The notes: generated from the sequence alone by a model not told the origin. DNA of 64,000 nt from Hansschlegelia plantiphila (GCF_027922265.1 NZ_BSFI01000004.1:349817-413816); one strand, 5' to 3'. Shown: positions 1 to 11,958, counted from the first letter of the stretch. A program made the numbers and translations.

Positions 1-504
1 GACGGCGCGCCGCAGGGGATCAACCTGCTGGATTATGGCTGCATCCGGGTGTTTCCGGCCTCGTTCGTCGGGGGCGTGGTCGACCTCTACGAGGGCCTGC
101 GCGATGGCGACGACGAGCGCGTGGCGCACGCCTATCAGGTGTGGGGCTTCAAGGACCTGAAACGCGAACTGATCGACATTCTCAACATCTGGGCCCGGTT
201 CATCTACGGGCCGCTGCTCGACGACCGGGTGCGCACCATCGCCGATGGCGTGTCGCCCGGCGAATATGGCCGGCGCGAGGCTTTCAAGGTGCAGCAGGAG
301 CTGAAGCGCAACGGTCCGGTGACGGTGCCGCGCGAGTTCGTGTTCATGGATCGCGCCGCGATCGGGCTCGGCGGGGTGTTTCTCCACCTGCGGGCGGAGC
401 TGAACTTCTCCCAGCTGTTTCGCGACGCGATGGCGGATTTTTCCGTTGACGGCGTCGCCCGCAGACAGGCGGCAGCGCTGTCGTCTGTCGGGCTCGAGTC
501 CTGA
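1..504 (+). CDS. ABC1/AarF (UbiB-like) atypical kinase, C-terminal part
   Basis: The reading frame is open from the first base, so only the C-terminal 167 residues are present. They start just before Leu-Leu-Asp-Tyr-Gly-Cys, which matches the metal-binding DFG-type motif of ABC1 kinases, followed by the helical tail typical of AarF/ADCK proteins (YEGLRDGDDERV..., FVFMDRAAIGLGGVFLHL). Family members are ATP-binding proteins, several of which act in ubiquinone biosynthesis or lipid homeostasis. No membrane helices like those at the end of E. coli UbiB are seen, so this is probably an AarF paralogue and not UbiB itself. The N-lobe lies outside the window. Confidence 0.82.
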   Translation, partial: DGAPQGINLLDYGCIRVFPASFVGGVVDLYEGLRDGDDERVAHAYQVWGFKDLKRELIDILNIWARFIYGPLLDDRVRTIADGVSPGEYGRREAFKVQQELKRNGPVTVPREFVFMDRAAIGLGGVFLHLRAELNFSQLFRDAMADFSVDGVARRQAAALSSVGLES

Positions 505-657
505 AACCACAAGACTTTTCGACGTTCAGAGCGCGCCTCTATCATAGCGTCTGGTATGTGGCATGCCAGACTTTCGACGAGATTGCCGCAGGTGCGTCTT
601 TCCGCTACATGGCGACAGAAGGACGCTTCAAGAACGCCAATCAGGGGAAGTTACGGT

Positions 658-948
658 ATGGCCGATCACGCCGTCGAATATGCCACCGCGACCGGGAACG
701 ACTACGCCGAGCACGAGCGCACCTATGGTCTGGTGATGAAGCTCGCCAAGGTCGCGACGGCCCATCTCGTCGTGATCCTGATCTCGCTCGCCATCGGCGG
801 CGTGAAGGGCGATTGGAAGATTTGTGGCGTCGGCATCGTGCTCGCGATCGTGACCGGCGTCATCGGCGCGATGAGCCCGAAGGGCAGCCTGATCCCCGCC
901 GCCGTCGCCGGCGTCGTTGTTCTGGGCCTCTACGCGCTGTTCGGCTGA
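658..948 (+). CDS. aa3-type cytochrome c oxidase subunit IV (short bacterial form)
   Basis: A 96-residue protein with a soluble N-terminus containing YAEHERTY, characteristic of the alphaproteobacterial COX4_pro_2 family, then hydrophobic stretches at roughly residues 32-46, 52-66 and 75-95. The classical family member has a single membrane helix and is an accessory subunit of the aa3 terminal oxidase in the inner membrane. The extra hydrophobic C-terminus here makes the protein longer than the minimal form. The start is the ATG preceded by AGGGGAAG; longer in-frame extensions have no family support. It ends four bases before pntAA, so the two are likely co-transcribed. Confidence 0.75.
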   Translation: MADHAVEYATATGNDYAEHERTYGLVMKLAKVATAHLVVILISLAIGGVKGDWKICGVGIVLAIVTGVIGAMSPKGSLIPAAVAGVVVLGLYALFG

Positions 949-952
949 CCCC

Positions 953-2152
953 ATGCGCATCGCTGTCGCCAAGGAGACGGACCCGGGCGAACCCCGGGTC
1001 GCGCTGACGCCTGACGTCGTTAAACGACTTGTCGGCCTTGGCGCAGAGGTTGTGATCGAAAGCGGAGCCGGCCTGAAGGCCGGCGCCACCGACGCCGCCT
1101 ACAAGGACATGGGCGCGACCATCGCAGGGGCGCGCTCGCAGGCGCTCTCCGGCGCCGACGTGCTGCTCACGGTGCGCCGTCCGGCGCCTGGCGGGCTCGA
1201 CGGGCTGAAGCCCGGCGCGCTCGTGATCGGAATCATGGATCCTTACGGCAGGTCCGCCGAAATCGGCGAACTCGCCAAGACCGGCGTCTCGATCTTCGCG
1301 ATGGAGCTGATGCCGCGCATCACACGCGCGCAGGTGATGGACGTGCTGTCGTCGCAGGCGAACCTGGCGGGCTACCGCGCGGTGATCGACGCCGCCGCGG
1401 AATTCGGCCGCGCCTTCCCGCAGATGATGACGGCCGCCGGGACCGTTCCGCCGGCCAGGGCCTTCGTGATGGGCGCGGGCGTCGCCGGCCTCCAGGCGAT
1501 CGCGACCGCCCGGCGCCTTGGCGCCATGGTGTCGGCGACCGACGTCCGTCCCGCCTCCAAGGAGCAGGTGGCGAGCCTCGGCGCCAAGTTCGTCGCGGTC
1601 GAGGACGACGAGTTCAAGCAGGCCGAGACCTCCGGCGGCTACGCCAAGGAGATGTCCGATGGCTACAAGGCCAAGCAGGCCGAGCTGATCGCGAGTCACA
1701 TCGCCAAGCAGGACGTCGTCGTCACGACGGCCCTGATCCCCGGTCGCCCGGCGCCGCGCCTCGTCACCACGGCGATGGTGAAGTCGATGAAGCCGGGCTC
1801 GGTGATCGTCGACCTCGCGGTCGAGCGCGGAGGCAATGTCGAGGGCGCGGTCGCAGACCAGGTGGTCGAGGTCGAAGGCGTCAAGATCGTCGGCTACGCC
1901 AATGTGGCGGGCCGCCTCGCGGCGTCGTCCTCGGCGCTCTACGCCAAGAACCTGTCCGCTTTCCTCGAGACGCTGATCTCCAAGGAGACCAAGCAGATCG
2001 CGGTCGACTGGGACGACGAACTCGTCAAGGCGACGGCGCTCGTGAAAGACGGGACGCCGATCCATCCGATCGTCAAGCCCGCCGATGCGCCGACGCCCGC
2101 TCCCGCGGCGGAAGCGCCCTCCGACGTTCCGCCCTTGCAGGAGCCTAGCTGA
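953..2152 (+). CDS. pntAA: NAD(P)+ transhydrogenase subunit alpha, part 1 (NAD-binding domain I)
   Basis: A 399-residue protein opening [20 protein letters not shown], the standard start of domain I of proton-translocating transhydrogenase. The Rossmann core is [18 protein letters not shown] (about residues 177-195), followed by the alanine-dehydrogenase-like region. It binds NAD(H) on the cytoplasmic side and passes hydride to NADP+ on PntB. As in Rhodospirillum rubrum, the alpha subunit is split: this polypeptide ends with a Pro/Ala-rich linker and lacks membrane helices, which are on PntAB. The ATG at 953 fits the family; an upstream in-frame start would overlap coxIV. The stop overlaps the pntAB start as TGATG. 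Confidence 0.95.
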   Translation: MRIAVAKETDPGEPRVALTPDVVKRLVGLGAEVVIESGAGLKAGATDAAYKDMGATIAGARSQALSGADVLLTVRRPAPGGLDGLKPGALVIGIMDPYGRSAEIGELAKTGVSIFAMELMPRITRAQVMDVLSSQANLAGYRAVIDAAAEFGRAFPQMMTAAGTVPPARAFVMGAGVAGLQAIATARRLGAMVSATDVRPASKEQVASLGAKFVAVEDDEFKQAETSGGYAKEMSDGYKAKQAELIASHIAKQDVVVTTALIPGRPAPRLVTTAMVKSMKPGSVIVDLAVERGGNVEGAVADQVVEVEGVKIVGYANVAGRLAASSSALYAKNLSAFLETLISKETKQIAVDWDDELVKATALVKDGTPIHPIVKPADAPTPAPAAEAPSDVPPLQEPS

Positions 2153-2595
2153 TGGCCGAGCTCACCCCGGACCAGGCGCTCGAACGCGCGCGCGCAGCGG
2201 CCGAGGCCGCCCGCGAATCCGCGAACGCCGCGCAGTCCTACGCCGACCAGATCGCCGATTCCGCCGGCGTCGCGCTGCATGGCGCGACCGGCGGCGTGAT
2301 CGACCCGTTCGTCTTCCGCCTCGCGATCTTCGTGCTCGCGGTGTTCGTCGGATACTACGTCGTGTGGAGCGTGACGCCCGCGCTGCACACGCCGCTGATG
2401 GCCGTCACCAACGCGATCTCCTCCGTCATCGTGGTCGGGGCGCTGCTCGCCGTCGGCGTCGAGCTCGCCGGCGGCTCGGGCCCCTGGTGGGCGCGGGCGT
2501 TCGGCTTCATCGCCCTCGTGCTCGCGAGCGTGAACATCTTCGGCGGCTTCCTCGTCACCGAGCGCATGCTCGGCATGTACAAGAAGAAGGGCTGA
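2152..2595 (+). CDS. pntAB: NAD(P) transhydrogenase subunit alpha, part 2 (membrane)
   Basis: A 147-residue protein with a soluble Ala-rich N-terminal 40 residues and then three to four hydrophobic segments ([57 protein letters not shown]). The ending, [12 protein letters not shown], is diagnostic for the C-terminal membrane part of the alpha subunit. It forms part of the proton channel with PntB. Its start codon overlaps the pntAA stop by one base, and pntB begins five bases after its end, so the three genes form one tightly coupled operon. Confidence 0.95.
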   Translation: MAELTPDQALERARAAAEAARESANAAQSYADQIADSAGVALHGATGGVIDPFVFRLAIFVLAVFVGYYVVWSVTPALHTPLMAVTNAISSVIVVGALLAVGVELAGGSGPWWARAFGFIALVLASVNIFGGFLVTERMLGMYKKKG

Positions 2596-2599
2596 CGCC

Positions 2600-3994
2600 G
2601 TGACCGACGTCGTCCAGATCATCTACCTCGTCGCAGGCGTTCTGTTCATCCTTGCGCTGCAGGGGCTTTCGAGCCCGGCGACCTCGCGCCGCGGCAACTA
2701 CATGGGCATCGCGGGCATGACGCTCGCGATCGCCACCACGCTGTTCGTCTCTCCCCCGCACGGGGTGAGCGGCTGGCTGCTGGTGGTCGGCGGCCTCGCC
2801 ATCGGCGGCGCGGTCGGCGCGGTCACGGCCAAGCGCATCGCGATGACCGCGATGCCGCAACTCGTCGCCGCCTTCCATTCGCTGGTCGGTCTCGCCGCCG
2901 TCGTCGTGGCGGCCGCGGCGCTCTATGCGCCCGAGGCCTTCGGCATCGGGACGTCCGGCGCGATCCACGGGCAGAGCCTGTTCGAGATGTCGCTCGGCGT
3001 CGCGATCGGCGCGATCACCTTCTCGGGGTCGATCATCGCCTTCGCCAAGCTCGACGGGCGGATGTCGGGCAAACCGATCATCCTGCCGATGCGGCACGCC
3101 ATCAACATCGGCCTGTTCGCGCTGCTGGTCGTCCTGATCGCGCTGTTCGTGACGACCCAGAGCATCGCGGTGTTCTGGCTGATCACGCTGGTCGCGCTCG
3201 CCTTCGGCTTCCTGCTCATCATTCCGATCGGCGGCGCCGACATGCCGGTCGTCGTCTCGATGCTGAACTCCTACTCCGGCTGGGCCGCGGCAGGCATCGG
3301 CTTCACGCTCGGCAACCTCGCGCTGATCATCACCGGCGCGCTGGTCGGCTCTTCGGGCGCGATCCTCAGCTACATCATGTGCAAGGGCATGAACCGCTCC
3401 TTCATCTCCGTCATCGTCGGCGGCTTCGGCGGCGAGACGGCGGGCGGAGCGGCCGGCGAGGCGGAGACGCGGCCGGTCAAGCAGGGTTCGGCCGAGGACG
3501 CCGCCTTCATCATGAAGAACGCGTCCAAGGTCATCATCGTCCCCGGCTACGGCATGGCGGTCGCCCAGGCGCAGCACGCTCTGCGCGAGATGGCCGACAA
3601 GCTGAAGGAGGAAGGCGTCGAGGTGAAGTACGCCATCCACCCCGTCGCCGGCCGCATGCCGGGCCACATGAACGTCCTGCTGGCCGAAGCGCAGGTGCCC
3701 TATGACGAGGTGTTCGAGCTCGACGACATCAATCCCGAGTTCCGCGACGCCGACGTCGCCTTCGTGATCGGCGCGAACGACGTCACCAATCCGGCCGCCA
3801 AGACCGACAAGACCTCCCCGATCTACGGCATGCCGATCCTCGACGTCGAAAAGGCCGGCACCGTGCTGTTCATCAAGCGGGGCATGGGGTCGGGCTACGC
3901 CGGCGTCGAGAACGAGCTGTTCTTCCGCGACAACACCATGATGCTGTTCGGCGACGCCAAGAAGATGACGGAGCAGATCGTCAAGGGGCTCTGA
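2600..3994 (+). CDS. pntB: NAD(P) transhydrogenase subunit beta
   Basis: A 464-residue membrane protein of normal family length. The N-terminal two thirds holds about eight or nine hydrophobic helices (proton-translocating domain II). The C-terminal domain III binds NADP(H): it starts near VIIVPGYGMAVAQAQHAL and contains YAIHPVAGRMPGHMNVLLAE and GANDVTNPA, all conserved. Together with PntAA and PntAB it uses the proton gradient to make NADPH from NADH. The gene is last in the operon and is followed within 30 bases by a strong intrinsic terminator. Confidence 0.97.
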   Translation: MTDVVQIIYLVAGVLFILALQGLSSPATSRRGNYMGIAGMTLAIATTLFVSPPHGVSGWLLVVGGLAIGGAVGAVTAKRIAMTAMPQLVAAFHSLVGLAAVVVAAAALYAPEAFGIGTSGAIHGQSLFEMSLGVAIGAITFSGSIIAFAKLDGRMSGKPIILPMRHAINIGLFALLVVLIALFVTTQSIAVFWLITLVALAFGFLLIIPIGGADMPVVVSMLNSYSGWAAAGIGFTLGNLALIITGALVGSSGAILSYIMCKGMNRSFISVIVGGFGGETAGGAAGEAETRPVKQGSAEDAAFIMKNASKVIIVPGYGMAVAQAQHALREMADKLKEEGVEVKYAIHPVAGRMPGHMNVLLAEAQVPYDEVFELDDINPEFRDADVAFVIGANDVTNPAAKTDKTSPIYGMPILDVEKAGTVLFIKRGMGSGYAGVENELFFRDNTMMLFGDAKKMTEQIVKGL

Positions 3995-4021
3995 GCCATA
4001 CTGCCGCCCGGAGGGGCAACG

Positions 4022-4063
4022 AAAAAGGCCCGCGCGAGCGACTTCTTGCGCGGGCCTTTTTTG
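4022..4063 (+). terminator. Intrinsic terminator after pntB
   Basis: The inverted repeat AAAAAGGCCCGCGC ... GCGCGGGCCTTTTTT has a GC-rich stem of about nine pairs extended by A/T pairs, a 12-base loop and a run of six or more T. It ends the transhydrogenase operon. Confidence 0.9.
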
Positions 4064-4308
4064 TCGCAGTGTTCCGGCGCGTCACGATAGACCGGTCACG
4101 GCCTCGAACTCTCGGGGAATGCCCAAGGTATTCCACGACTGCATTGCAGAATTGCGTGAGGCGAATGCCTCGGCCTCTCGTTTTCGTGACATCTGAAACT
4201 TAAGCTTCTCCCGTGAGTTAGCCCTGCCGCCCGGCAACCTCGGCTGTCCGACGCTGCGAAAGTCGAATGGTCCTGGTCGCGCCGGCGTGCACGAGCGGGA
4301 TCTTCGGC

Positions 4309-5565
4309 ATGGAATCGCTGCTTCGCAGGCTCTTCGGTCGCATCGTTCAGCGAGGCGACCTGTTGGTGACGTCGGCGTCGGGGGAGCGCTGGCGCTTCGG
4401 CGACGGTTCCGGCCAGCGGGTCGCGATCCGCTTCACCGATCGGCGTGCGCAATGGGGGATATTGCTCGCGCCCGACAAGAAGCTCGGCGAGCTTTTCATG
4501 GATGGCAGGCTGATCGTCGAGCAGGGCGACATCTACGCCTTCCTCGACCTCGTCCTCGGCCAGCTCCACGGCCAGCGCGATCCGCTGATCATCAGGATCA
4601 TCGAACGCGGTCGTATGCTGTACCGCCGTATCGCACAGGCCAATGGCCAGCAGCGGTCGCGTCGGAACGTCGCGCACCACTACGATCTGGACGGCGGCCT
4701 CTACGACCTGTTCCTCGATTCCGACCGGCAATACTCCTGCGCCTATTATGAGGACGGGGACGCCACGCTGGAGGACGCCCAGCTCGCCAAGCGTCGTCAT
4801 ATCGCGGCGAAGCTCGTGATGCGTCCGGGCGACCGCGTGCTCGACATCGGCTGCGGATGGGGAGGGCTCGGGCTCTACCTCGCGGACGTCGCAGGCGCCG
4901 CAGAGGTGCTTGGCGTCACGCTGTCGAGCGAACAGCTCGGGATCGCGCGCCGTCGCGCGAAGGACGCGGGCCTCGACCGGCAGGTCTCGTTCGAGCTTCA
5001 GGACTACCGCACGCTCGGCGGCTCGTTCGACCGCATCGTGTCGGTCGGGATGTTCGAGCATGTCGGGGTCACGAACTACCGCACCTTCTTCGAGACCTGC
5101 CGCGACCGGCTGTCCGAGGACGGCGTCATGCTGCTGCACACTATCGGCCTGTCCGACGGGCCGCACTCCAACAATCCGTGGATCGAGAAGTACATCTTCC
5201 CCGGCGGCGCGCTGCCTGCGCTGTCGGAGCTCCTGCCGATCATCGAACGCTCCGGCCTCGTGCTGACCGACGTCGAGGTGCTGCGGCTGCATTACGCCTT
5301 CACGCTGCGGGACTGGCGGGAGCGGTTCCTCGCCCGGCGTGACGAGGCGCTTGCGCTCTATGACGAGCGCTTCTGTCGGATGTGGGAATTCTACCTCGCG
5401 GCCTGCGAGGTCGCGTTCAGGCATCGCAACGTGGTGGTCTTCCAGCTCCAGCTGGCGCGCCGACAGGAGGCCGTCCCCCTGACCCGCGGCTACATCGCGG
5501 AGATGGAAGAGGCGCTGAAGCGCGCGGAGCGCCGTGACTCGCAGTCGGCGGTCGCCGCGGAATAG
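4309..5565 (+). CDS. cfa: Cyclopropane-fatty-acyl-phospholipid synthase (SAM-dependent)
   Basis: A 418-residue class I methyltransferase of the Cfa/mycolic-acid synthase family. SAM-binding motif I is VLDIGCGWGGLGLYLA (about residues 178-193), with the downstream TLSSEQLGIARRRA and VSVGMFEHVGVTNY motifs; the family signature before it is YDLFLDSDRQYSCAYYE. It methylenates cis double bonds of membrane phospholipid acyl chains, usually on entry to stationary phase or under stress. I chose the ATG at 4309 (MESLLRRLFG) because the family begins with this helix; an in-frame ATG at 4267 would add 14 unrelated residues. It has its own upstream gap of about 240 bases with no clear promoter that I can name. 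Confidence 0.9.
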   Translation: MESLLRRLFGRIVQRGDLLVTSASGERWRFGDGSGQRVAIRFTDRRAQWGILLAPDKKLGELFMDGRLIVEQGDIYAFLDLVLGQLHGQRDPLIIRIIERGRMLYRRIAQANGQQRSRRNVAHHYDLDGGLYDLFLDSDRQYSCAYYEDGDATLEDAQLAKRRHIAAKLVMRPGDRVLDIGCGWGGLGLYLADVAGAAEVLGVTLSSEQLGIARRRAKDAGLDRQVSFELQDYRTLGGSFDRIVSVGMFEHVGVTNYRTFFETCRDRLSEDGVMLLHTIGLSDGPHSNNPWIEKYIFPGGALPALSELLPIIERSGLVLTDVEVLRLHYAFTLRDWRERFLARRDEALALYDERFCRMWEFYLAACEVAFRHRNVVVFQLQLARRQEAVPLTRGYIAEMEEALKRAERRDSQSAVAAE

Positions 5566-5634
5566 CCGCATCGGGACCTGCGCCGTTCGGGCGCCGGTCC
5601 CTCGACATCCCCGCCGATCGCTCCTAACCTCGGC

Positions 5635-5728
5635 TCCGTTCCGAGGGGCGTCCCGCTGCGATGCGGGGCTGAGATGGCCAGAGGCCGATCCCTTCGAACC
5701 TGATCCGGGTCATGCCGGCGAAGGGACG
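5635..5728 (+). promoter_or_regulatory. TPP riboswitch (THI element) controlling thiC
   Basis: The two signatures of the thiamine-pyrophosphate aptamer are present in order and at normal spacing: GGGGCTGAGATGG (CTGAGA at 5669-5674) and ACCTGATCCGGGT (from 5698) within the closing stem CCCTTCG ... CGAAGGG. Binding of thiamine pyrophosphate is expected to repress thiC expression, which in proteobacteria usually works by sequestering the ribosome-binding site. The aptamer ends about 90 bases before the thiC start, leaving room for the expression platform. Confidence 0.93.
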
Positions 5729-5764
5729 GGACCGACGGCCGAGCCATGCGCGCGGCCTCCCTGA

Positions 5765-7681
<1,917 letters not shown>

Positions 7682-7723
7682 AGCGCCTCGTCCTGATGCC
7701 TCTCTCCTTTCAGAGCGTGGCGG

Positions 7724-7888
7724 CCTCGGCTGACAGGCCGAGGTCGGGGGGCCAGGATTGAGCTCGACGCCCGTCCAAGTCGGATGTTTCCGACTTGGAT
7801 CACGCCCGAGAGCCAACTCCGCAACAGCGGGGTTGGCCGCCCACCGGACCCCGCTCCCAGCGGGGCCGCGCTTCGCGCTACCGCGAAG
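7724..7888. repeat. Cluster of five hairpin-forming palindromes between thiC and glgP
   Basis: The 346-base gap 7682-8027 contains five inverted repeats in 165 bases: CCTCGGC/GCCGAGG (7724-7743), CCAAGTCGGA-TGTT-TCCGACTTGG (7775-7798, perfect 10-bp stem), CCAACtCCGC/GCGGgGTTGG (7813-7836), CCCCGCT-CCC-AGCGGGG (7849-7865) and CTTCGCG-CTAC-CGCGAAG (7871-7888). None has a following T-run, so they are not classic terminators. The array resembles composite REP/BIME-like repeats. The remainder, 7889-8027, shows only the glgP ribosome-binding site GGGAGA. Confidence 0.7.
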
Positions 7889-8027
7889 AGGGGCCAGAGC
7901 ATCTATCTCGCGCCTTTGGCGAGGTCCTGCGAATTTTCCCGCACTGCGGCAATCGCCATCGCCGCCGGCCCGTGATTGACTGCGAGCGAGCGTCGAAGCA
8001 GGCGCGGGCGACACGGGAGACAGCGGC

Positions 8028-10538
8028 ATGACAGACACGGCCACCGCGACGACGACGGCTGACGTGGCGCGCAGGCCAGTGCGCGAAACGGCTGACGGGA
8101 CGCCGGACGCGGGCGTCGACGTCACCAAACTGCGCAAGGAGATCCTCGCTGAACTCACCTATTCGGTGGGACGATCGCCGGAGACGGCGAGCGTCCGCGA
8201 CTGGTTCGTGGCGACCGCGCTCGCGGTGCGCGATCGCATCGTCGACCGCTGGGTGATCGAGCACGATTCCGAACACGCGCGCCCGAAGAAGCGCGTCTAC
8301 TACCTGTCGCTCGAGTTCCTGATCGGGCGCATGCTCTTCGATGCGCTGCACAATCTCGGCCTGACGGAGGCCACCCGCGAGGCGCTCGCGGGGCTCGGCG
8401 TCGACCTCGACCAGGTGCGCGGGGCCGAGCCCGACGCGGCGCTTGGGAATGGCGGCCTCGGCCGCCTCGCCGCCTGCTTCATGGATTCGATGGCCTCGAT
8501 CGGCGTGCCCGCCTTCGGCTACGGCATCCGCTACGACCACGGCCTGTTCCGCCAGGGCATGCGCGACGGCTGGCAGCAGGAATACCCGGAAGACTGGCTG
8601 TCCTTCGGCAATCCCTGGGAGTTCGCGCATCCGGAAGTCGACTATCCCATCGGCTTCGGCGGCTATGTCGAGCAGGTGAACGACGGCGGCAAGCCGAAGC
8701 ACATCTGGCGGCCGGCTGAGAAGGTCGAGGCGGTCGCCTTCGACATGCCAGTGGTCGGCTGGCGCGGGCGCCACGTCAACACGCTGCGGCTGTGGTCGGC
8801 GCGCGCCCCCGACCCGATCAGCCTCGACGCCTTCAACCGCGGCGACTATGTCGGCGCGCTCGCGGACCGGGTGCGCATCGAGTCGATCTCGAAGGTGCTC
8901 TATCCCTCGGACGAGACGCCCAATGGGCAGGAGCTCCGCCTGAGGCAGGAGTTCATGTTCGCCTCGGCTTCGCTGCAGGACCTCGTCCGCCGCCATATCG
9001 AGGACTATGGCGACCTGCGCACGCTGCCGGACCACGTCGCGATCCAGCTCAACGACACCCATCCCTCGATCGCCGTGCCGGAGCTGATGCGCATCCTCGT
9101 CGACCTGCACGACCTGCCCTGGGCGGAAGCCTGGCAGATCACGGTCGCGACCTTCTCCTACACCAACCACACGCTGCTGCCCGAGGCGCTCGAGAGCTGG
9201 CCGGTGTCGCTGATGGAGCGGCTGCTGCCGCGCCACATGCAGATCATCTACCTGATCAATGCGCTGGAGCTCGAGGGCGCGCGCGGGAAGCGGCCGGGCG
9301 ACGACGCGCTGCTGGCCTCGATCTCGCTCATCGAAGAGGGCGGCGGCCGCCGCGTCCGGATGGGCGTCCTCGCCTTCGTCGGCTCGCACAAGGTCAACGG
9401 CGTGTCGGCGCTGCACACGGAGCTGATGAAGCAGACGGTGTTCCGTGACCTGCACGGGCTGCATCCCCACCGCATCACCAACAAGACCAACGGCATCACC
9501 TTTCGACGCTGGCTGGCGCAGTGCAATCCGCGGATGACGCAAATTCTGATCGACGCCGTGGGCGTCGAGGTGCTTGACGATCCGTCGCGGCTCGAACGCC
9601 TGATCCCGATGGCGAGGGATTCCGCGCTTCAGGAGGCGCTCTACGCCGCCAAGCGCGAGAACAAGATGGAGCTCGCCAGGATCGTGGCCGACCGCAACGA
9701 CGTCTGGGTCGATCCCGACGCCCTCTTCGACGTCCAGATCAAGCGCATCCATGAATACAAGCGGCAGCTGCTCAACATCCTGGAGACGGTCGCGATCTAC
9801 AATGCGATGCGCGCACAGCCGATGCGCGCCTGGATGCCGCGGGTGAAGATCTTCGCCGGCAAAGCGGCGGCCAGCTACCGGCAGGCCAAGCTCATCATCA
9901 AGCTCGCGAACGACGTCGCGAAGGTCGTGAACTCCGACCCGACGGTGCGGGGTCTGCTGAAGGTGGCGTTCCTGCCGAACTACAATGTCAGCCTGGCCGA
10001 AGTGATCATTCCGGCCGCAGACCTTTCCGAGCAGATCTCGACCGCCGGCATGGAGGCGTCGGGCACCGGCAACATGAAGCTCGCGCTCAACGGCGCTCTC
10101 ACCATTGGCACGCTCGACGGCGCCAATGTCGAGATCAAGGAGCACGTCGGCGACGACCACATCTTCATCTTCGGCCTGACCGCGCAGGAGGTGGAGGCGA
10201 GAAAGCGCAAGGGCTTCGACGCCCGCGCCGCGGTCGACGCCTCGCCGACGCTGAAGCAGGTGCTCGACGCGATCCGCGACGGCGTGTTCTCGCCCGACGA
10301 TCCAGGCCGCTACCGCGAGCTGGTCGACGGGCTGCTCGACCACGACAATTTCCTCGTGACGGCGGACTTCGACGCCTACTTCGCGGCCCAGCGCCGGGTC
10401 TACAAGCTCTGGCGCGACCGGGCCGCCTGGATGAATTCGAGCATCATCAACACGGCGAACATGGGCTGGTTCTCGTCCGATAGGACGATAGGTGAGTACG
10501 CGAGCGAGATCTGGGACGTGAAGCCGACACTGGGGTGA
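8028..10538 (+). CDS. glgP: Glycogen/starch/alpha-glucan phosphorylase
   Basis: An 836-residue GT35 phosphorylase of normal length. It removes glucose from non-reducing ends of glycogen as glucose-1-phosphate. Visible signatures include VYYLSLEFLIGRML near residue 90, NGGLGRLAACF, FQIKRIHEYKRQ-type DVQIKRIHEYKRQLLN, and the PLP-binding block EASGTGNMKLALNGALT, in which Lys684 should carry pyridoxal phosphate. The ATG follows GGGAGACAGCGGC. It is first of three genes in glgP-glgC-glgA order with gaps of 57 and 97 bases, so degradation and synthesis of glycogen are encoded together. Confidence 0.97.
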   Translation: MTDTATATTTADVARRPVRETADGTPDAGVDVTKLRKEILAELTYSVGRSPETASVRDWFVATALAVRDRIVDRWVIEHDSEHARPKKRVYYLSLEFLIGRMLFDALHNLGLTEATREALAGLGVDLDQVRGAEPDAALGNGGLGRLAACFMDSMASIGVPAFGYGIRYDHGLFRQGMRDGWQQEYPEDWLSFGNPWEFAHPEVDYPIGFGGYVEQVNDGGKPKHIWRPAEKVEAVAFDMPVVGWRGRHVNTLRLWSARAPDPISLDAFNRGDYVGALADRVRIESISKVLYPSDETPNGQELRLRQEFMFASASLQDLVRRHIEDYGDLRTLPDHVAIQLNDTHPSIAVPELMRILVDLHDLPWAEAWQITVATFSYTNHTLLPEALESWPVSLMERLLPRHMQIIYLINALELEGARGKRPGDDALLASISLIEEGGGRRVRMGVLAFVGSHKVNGVSALHTELMKQTVFRDLHGLHPHRITNKTNGITFRRWLAQCNPRMTQILIDAVGVEVLDDPSRLERLIPMARDSALQEALYAAKRENKMELARIVADRNDVWVDPDALFDVQIKRIHEYKRQLLNILETVAIYNAMRAQPMRAWMPRVKIFAGKAAASYRQAKLIIKLANDVAKVVNSDPTVRGLLKVAFLPNYNVSLAEVIIPAADLSEQISTAGMEASGTGNMKLALNGALTIGTLDGANVEIKEHVGDDHIFIFGLTAQEVEARKRKGFDARAAVDASPTLKQVLDAIRDGVFSPDDPGRYRELVDGLLDHDNFLVTADFDAYFAAQRRVYKLWRDRAAWMNSSIINTANMGWFSSDRTIGEYASEIWDVKPTLG

Positions 10539-10595
10539 TCCAGGCGGCCCACGCGGAAACCCGGCCGCAGAGAGTCGAGTAGGGAGACGCCCGCG

Positions 10596-11861
10596 ATGAC
10601 CGCCGCAAAGACGCCGTTAGGCCCGCCATACGCCCGCGGGGCGATGGCGTTCATCCTCGCGGGCGGCCGCGGGTCACGGCTGATGGAGCTGACCGACAGG
10701 CGCGCCAAGCCTGCGGTCTATTTCGGCGGCAAGTCGCGTATCATCGACTTCACGCTGTCGAACGCGCTGAACTCCGGCGTCCGGCGCATCGGCGTCGCGA
10801 CCCAGTACAAGGCGCACAGCCTGATCCGCCACATGCAGCGCGGCTGGAACTTCTTTCGCTCCGGGAGCAACGAGAGCTTCGATCTGCTGCCGGCGAGCCA
10901 GCGCATATCGGAGGACGCCTGGTATCTCGGCACGGCCGACGCGGTGTTTCAGAACATCGACATCATCGAGGACTATGCGCCGCGCCATATGATCATTCTG
11001 GCCGGCGACCACATCTACAAGATGGACTACGAGCAGATGCTCGCCCAGCACGTCGAGAGCGGGGCGGACGTCACCGTCGGCTGCCTCGAAGTGCCCCGCG
11101 CGGAGGCGCACGCCTTCGGCGTGATGCACATCGACGAGCACGACCGCATCATCGATTTCCTTGAGAAGCCCGCCGATCCGCCCTCGATGCCGGGCCGAAG
11201 CGACGTCTCGCTCGCGAGCATGGGCATCTACGTGTTCGACACGCAGTATCTGTTCGAGCGGTTGCGTGAGGACGCGGCGGACCCCAACTCGGCTCGCGAC
11301 TTCGGCAAGGACATCATTCCTGCGATCGTAAGACACGGCAAAGCGGTCGCGCATCACTTCGCGCGCTCCTGCGTGCGTTCGGCCTCGGAGAAGGAGCCCT
11401 ATTGGCGCGACGTCGGCACGGTCGACGCCTATTTCGAGGCGAATATCGATCTCACGGATTTCGTGCCGGCGCTCGACCTCTACGATCACAACTGGCCGAT
11501 CTCGACCTACGCCGAGGTCACGCCGCCCGCGAAGTTCATCCACGACGAGAACGACCGCCGCGGCTGCGCGGTCTCGTCGCTGGTGTCGGGCGGTTGCATC
11601 GTCTCGGGCGCGAGCGTGAGGGAGTCGCTGCTCTTCACCGGGGTGCGCGTGAACTCCTATTCCGAAGTCCAGCGCGCTGTGATCCTGCCTTACGCCGAGG
11701 TCGGTCGCTCCTCGCGGCTGAAGAACGTGGTCCTCGACCGCGGCGTGAAGATCCCCGAGAAGCTGGTCGTCGGCGAGGATGCGGAACTCGACGCCGCGCG
11801 CTTCCGCCGGACCGAGAAGGGAGTTTGCCTCATCACGCAGTCGATGATCGACCGGCTGTAG
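10596..11861 (+). CDS. glgC: Glucose-1-phosphate adenylyltransferase (ADP-glucose pyrophosphorylase)
   Basis: A 421-residue nucleotidyltransferase with the N-terminal GGxGxRL loop ([14 protein letters not shown]), the [19 protein letters not shown] block, [11 protein letters not shown] and a C-terminal left-handed beta-helix domain (about residues 300-421). It makes ADP-glucose from glucose-1-phosphate and ATP, the committed and allosterically controlled step of the classical glycogen route. The start has a GGGAGA ribosome-binding site about eight bases upstream. Confidence 0.96.
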   Translation: MTAAKTPLGPPYARGAMAFILAGGRGSRLMELTDRRAKPAVYFGGKSRIIDFTLSNALNSGVRRIGVATQYKAHSLIRHMQRGWNFFRSGSNESFDLLPASQRISEDAWYLGTADAVFQNIDIIEDYAPRHMIILAGDHIYKMDYEQMLAQHVESGADVTVGCLEVPRAEAHAFGVMHIDEHDRIIDFLEKPADPPSMPGRSDVSLASMGIYVFDTQYLFERLREDAADPNSARDFGKDIIPAIVRHGKAVAHHFARSCVRSASEKEPYWRDVGTVDAYFEANIDLTDFVPALDLYDHNWPISTYAEVTPPAKFIHDENDRRGCAVSSLVSGGCIVSGASVRESLLFTGVRVNSYSEVQRAVILPYAEVGRSSRLKNVVLDRGVKIPEKLVVGEDAELDAARFRRTEKGVCLITQSMIDRL

Positions 11862-11958
11862 GCTCGCGATGATCTGCCTCTTTTGAAGCATCGCGTCGGA
11901 GGCCGGCGCCCGCTACCATCTCCTCCCGCCACGTCCTTCGCCAAGCCGCTCAGCCCAG

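Noticed and set aside
7878..10343. Very long minus-strand open frame opposite glgP
   Set aside because: It is the reverse-strand shadow of a strongly conserved gene in GC-rich DNA, with His/Arg/Asp-rich low-complexity translation and no family resemblance.
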